This document shows positions 61,561 to 64,000 of a stretch of 64,000 nt of DNA, piece after piece. Origin of the DNA: a virus; IMG/VR virus record IMGVR_UViG_3300037010_000793, positions 1 to 64,000 of that record. One strand, given 5' to 3'. The translations under genes were made by a program, and so were the position numbers. Position 1 is the first letter of the stretch. Every line of letters begins with the position of its first letter. Below the pieces are notes generated by a model. The model worked only from the letters and a program-made list of their open reading frames with translations, was not told the DNA's origin and did not search any database.

Positions 61561-62247
61561 TCAACTGCAATAAAAATTAGACAGTGCGCATCTAATTCGA
61601 CTCATAATATATATATATATATATATGTTGATCTCTTTATAAAGCAATAAGATAAAATGCGCCAAGAATTGCTCGAGCTGTTTTCTTCAATACGATATCA
61701 GTATTCATATCAAATTGACTGATTTTATAGTAGTTTGAAAAGTCACGAGCAGCCAAGACTATACCTGTATCATTAATCTGTTTGACCCAATATTCTACAT
61801 TATATAATGTATCAACTGTGGTAAACTCGTCTGGATTGGGTAATATGACTTGCTTATCGTACCTACCGTAAAATTTAGCATGTTCTTCATCCCACAACAT
61901 CTCGCCGAGTTGCTTTGGATCGAACTCATGACCATTCCTAGCGTATAGACTGGATAGGCGGTTGTACCTAGTGGCAATATTCTCTTCGATAGTAGAATCG
62001 TTACCATAATCGTCGTTGGAAAAATCTCGTAAGTATTCTATTATAGTATTCTCCGAGTAGAATGTGTGGAACACCATACTTCTACCGTATGAAATTGGAA
62101 CCATGAAGTTACCTGTTTCAGATGAATACTCATACCCATTGCCAATAACAAACAATAGATGATACATCACATGTATTGGATATTGGTTAGTGCTTGGGCA
62201 GGTAGTCTGAGTTTCTCGAATGAACTGAGCCAACCAATTATCCCCAT
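61561..62247 (-). pseudogene. Damaged duplicate of the 45321-46016 gene
   Basis: ATG 62247 has AGGA 8 bases upstream but meets a frameshift at once in GGGG (62242-62245); one more G would restore MGDNWLAQFIRETQ, matching the intact copy. The body matches closely (YLRDFSNDDYGND, EFDPKQLGEMLWDEEHAKFY). Near the end a T insertion creates a TAA after GAFYLIAL, and an (AT)10 repeat replaces SYIMGR codons. About 198 residues can be read from a TTG at 62233. Confidence 0.7.
61607..61626. repeat. (AT)10 microsatellite
   Basis: Twenty bases of perfect AT repeat inside the damaged duplicate, absent from its intact counterpart. Likely grown by slippage. Confidence 0.9.
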
Positions 62248-62260
62248 CAGTAAATTCCTG

Positions 62261-62440
62261 CTAATTATTACCATCACTGTTCTGAGATGTATCAGCCGTT
62301 GCAGACTCTTGCTCAATCATTTGTGTAGTGTTAAAAATATCTTTATTAAACTCTTCTGATACACAGTACTTACTAGCTAGTTCTTCCCATACATCGAATG
62401 ATTTTCTTGTTAGATCATTTGACAGCTGGCACGTTGTCAT
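62261..62440 (-). CDS. Small hypothetical protein (59 residues)
   Basis: ATG 62440 with AGGAG 9 bases upstream. MTTCQLSNDLTRKSFDVWEE, acidic C-terminus. Not recognised. Confidence 0.6.
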   Translation of the reverse strand: MTTCQLSNDLTRKSFDVWEELASKYCVSEEFNKDIFNTTQMIEQESATADTSQNSDGNN

Positions 62441-62461
62441 TTAGCAAATCTCCTAGCTAAG

Positions 62462-62931
62462 TTAACGAATACCGGGCATTGCTTTGGTATGAAGTATCGA
62501 TGCTTGTTTGCCTTCTTCTGTAAATGGATAGTATACAACATTGGTGCTTAGACGTTTATTTGTTGCATCTGGTAAGTAATATACATGACGATATAACTCT
62601 GAATAACTTAGTAAAGGGGCGTAACAGTCGATGTACGAATTAGGCTTAAAAGAAATATCTGGAATATCAACCCCATTAATTAGTTTCATACGAACTGGTT
62701 GTTCAGTTGCTTCGATTTTAATCTCTGTCCAGAACAACGTTCGATTTTGGTTATGAGTTTCTATACCTTGAAATGTATAGCTACGTGTATTATCATCGGA
62801 AAATTTAACCACGACAGGAAAAATACTAAAGCTTTGTGGTGATAGTCGTATTCCTACCACTTTACCCAACCGTAAACGATGGAAAAAACGTTATCGCCTG
62901 ATTGTGCGTTTTCAAATGTAGTTGTTTTCAT
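62462..62931 (-). pseudogene. GDRV-type paralogue 4, broken by one frameshift
   Basis: From ATG 62931, TTFENAQSGDNVFSIVYGW then a stop; the rest (KVVGIRLSPQSFSIFPVVVK, RTLFWTEIKI, INGVDIPDISFKP) lies in another frame. Adding one G to the minus-strand GGG (62865-62867) gives GWGKVVGI and a continuous 156-residue protein, matching paralogue 2. Strong evidence for one missing base. Confidence 0.75.
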
Positions 62932-62958
62932 ATACTATCACCTATTATTGGTTGTTAA

Positions 62959-63378
62959 TTATGATGCTTTTAACACGTTTGATACAAATTCTTCTAAATC
63001 ATCAAACTCACTGACAAGCCCATCATAACTGTAGGTGTTACTATAAGCCTTTGAGTACAAAATATCAAACACAGCGTCAGAAAGGTGTTTGTTTTCATCG
63101 CGCAATGCTTCTCTGAATAACTTCAATGCAGTATCTGATACTTTACGCTTAATTTCTTTGATATTAGCTACAAGATTAACTGAAGATACTGTAGCTGTTT
63201 TATCAACTAGAATAGAGAAAGCGGCTGCATCTTCATAGTTGCTAAATTCACGAACTTCACCGTTTTTGTAAGCATGATATACAAAATCTAACTTAACGGG
63301 TGTATTGGATTTGTAATCAGAATAAGAAACTTGGTTTTAAGTACAAGCGATCTTAACATATTCTTCAAATTTTTTCAT
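62959..63378 (-). pseudogene. Gene with in-frame TAA at codon 14
   Basis: ATG 63378 has AGGA 9 bases upstream and a promoter before it. MKKFEEYVKIACT is followed by TAA (63337-63339), then 125 open codons (NQVSYSDYKSNTPVKLDFVY, DTALKLFREALRDENKHLSD, FDDLEEFVSNVLKAS). No start codon lies shortly after the stop, so the protein cannot be made without read-through or a correction. Confidence 0.65.
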
Positions 63379-63412
63379 TTTGTTTCTTCCTACGTTCGTT
63401 TAACTTATGGAT

Positions 63413-63441
63413 ATTATAACATAGCTCAAGTCAAAAGTATA
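63413..63441 (-). promoter_or_regulatory. Early-type promoter, leader class A
   Basis: TATACT-N17-TATAAT followed by ATCCATAAGTTAAAC. Reads into the 62959-63378 gene. Confidence 0.85.
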
Positions 63442-63615
63442 CTGTTTTGTTTAAAATTTTAGTAAACCATTAGTAGTATTCTGCTTGTTATAAAAGCTGA
63501 GCGATAACCTTCTTGAAAATCTAACTTAATACATGAGCAAAAGTATTTGGTAATTTGATGTCAACACTAAACCATTTTACGCGAGGTTCATTTCATTATC
63601 TCTCATTTATATACA
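63442..63615. other. Gap with traces of a small gene
   Basis: No intact gene. A minus-strand frame RVKWFSVDIKLPNTFAHVL (about 63520-63590) could follow an ATG at 63593 if one A were added. Otherwise nothing recognisable. Confidence 0.35.
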
Positions 63616-63831
63616 TTATAACCTATAGTAGCTACAGTTATTATCCATGTAAGTACCAGTGATAACATTGTAACTATCACTATCCAATACTGCTTCTACA
63701 CTACTTGAGTATACTTATGATATGATTAGATTAGCCTCATAGTCTGACATCTTCTGTGTTAGCCGGTATGTGCTAGGAACAGCAATGTCTTGCGACAATA
63801 TATAACCTATCAACTCTTTTATGTTTTTCAT
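63616..63831 (-). pseudogene. Small ORF with in-frame TAA
   Basis: ATG 63831 overlaps the preceding stop (ATGA). MKNIKELIGYILSQDIAVPS runs 38 codons to TAA (63715-63717), then 32 open codons follow in frame (VEAVLDSDSYNVITGTYMDN). It may simply be a 38-residue protein. Confidence 0.4.
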
Positions 63832-64000
63832 GTCTTGATACCTGCACCTGTATAGAAGTAGAAACCATCATGGTATTTCATAAAACCTGCATGGTATTTC
63901 ACAAAACCTGCCTTTAACCACTTAGGTAGTTCATCACACAATATGGGGTACTTTAACCCGTCCACTGGTACGGTAGGGTGGAATTCGTGGACGATTTCGA
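63828..64000 (-). CDS. Hypothetical protein, C-terminal part
   Basis: About 56 residues visible, entering from the right edge. The last part has a 7-residue duplication (HAGFMKY, from two 21-base units at 63869-63910). It ends TGAGIKT. The stop overlaps the next start. Not recognised. Confidence 0.6.
   Translation of the reverse strand, partial: EIVHEFHPTVPVDGLKYPILCDELPKWLKAGFVKYHAGFMKYHDGFYFYTGAGIKT

Noticed and set aside
1-64000. CRISPR array, retron or transposon
   Set aside because: No regular direct repeats with spacers, no reverse transcriptase and no transposase or inverted terminal repeats were seen.

Overview
This window is one block of a large AT-rich tailed-phage genome of the T4 superfamily (myovirus). 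Every gene I can support is on the minus strand, so the window reads from right to left. T4-type hallmarks are baseplate proteins (gp6, gp25, gp5, gp27, gp53, gp48, gp54 and a partial gp7-like gene), a short tape measure, head-completion nuclease gp4, neck protein gp13, single-strand-binding gp32, RNase H and DNA ligase. The NAD-salvage genes, the exported proteins and a FlgP/FlgT-like lipoprotein pair recall phages of Vibrio-like marine gammaproteobacteria. The host is not shown directly.

Layout. Positions 1-11,000 hold a baseplate and tail operon. Positions 11,000-21,200 hold gp4, gp32, RNase H, two exported proteins, a ligase-like DUF6267 protein and gp13. Positions 21,200-40,500 hold metabolic and regulatory genes: a NMNAT-like nucleotidyltransferase and a NAMPT-family enzyme (NAD salvage), P-loop kinase, HD protein, DNA ligase, acetyltransferase, a four-gene tellurium-resistance-like set (TerD, TerC/DUF475, VWA, TelA), DHFR, thymidylate synthase, PRPP synthetase, a PPP-type phosphatase and a sigma factor with the RpoH box. 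Positions 40,500-64,000 are a hypervariable early region of small, mostly unknown genes. It includes a mono-ADP-ribosyltransferase, a deoxyribosyltransferase-like protein, a radical-SAM gene, a pentapeptide-repeat protein, a SleB-type hydrolase and a SpoT-like HD hydrolase.

Regulation. About two dozen promoters share TTTACW-N17-TATAAT, resembling sigma70-dependent T4 early promoters. They begin near 17.6 kb and are densest in the right half. One T4-late-type TATAAATA box precedes gp32. Terminators follow gp32, the NAMPT gene and terD.

Two things stand out. NAD-making genes (NAMPT, NMNAT-like, PRPP synthetase) occur with an NAD-consuming ADP-ribosyltransferase, which fits a phage that manages host NAD. 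The sigma factor keeps the heat-shock signature of RpoH, unlike T4 gp55. In addition, several reading frames are broken. Four genes have premature in-frame stops, and several others are rejoined by adding one base to a homopolymer run, usually G. These may be real decay, recoding or sequencing error, and raw reads should settle which.
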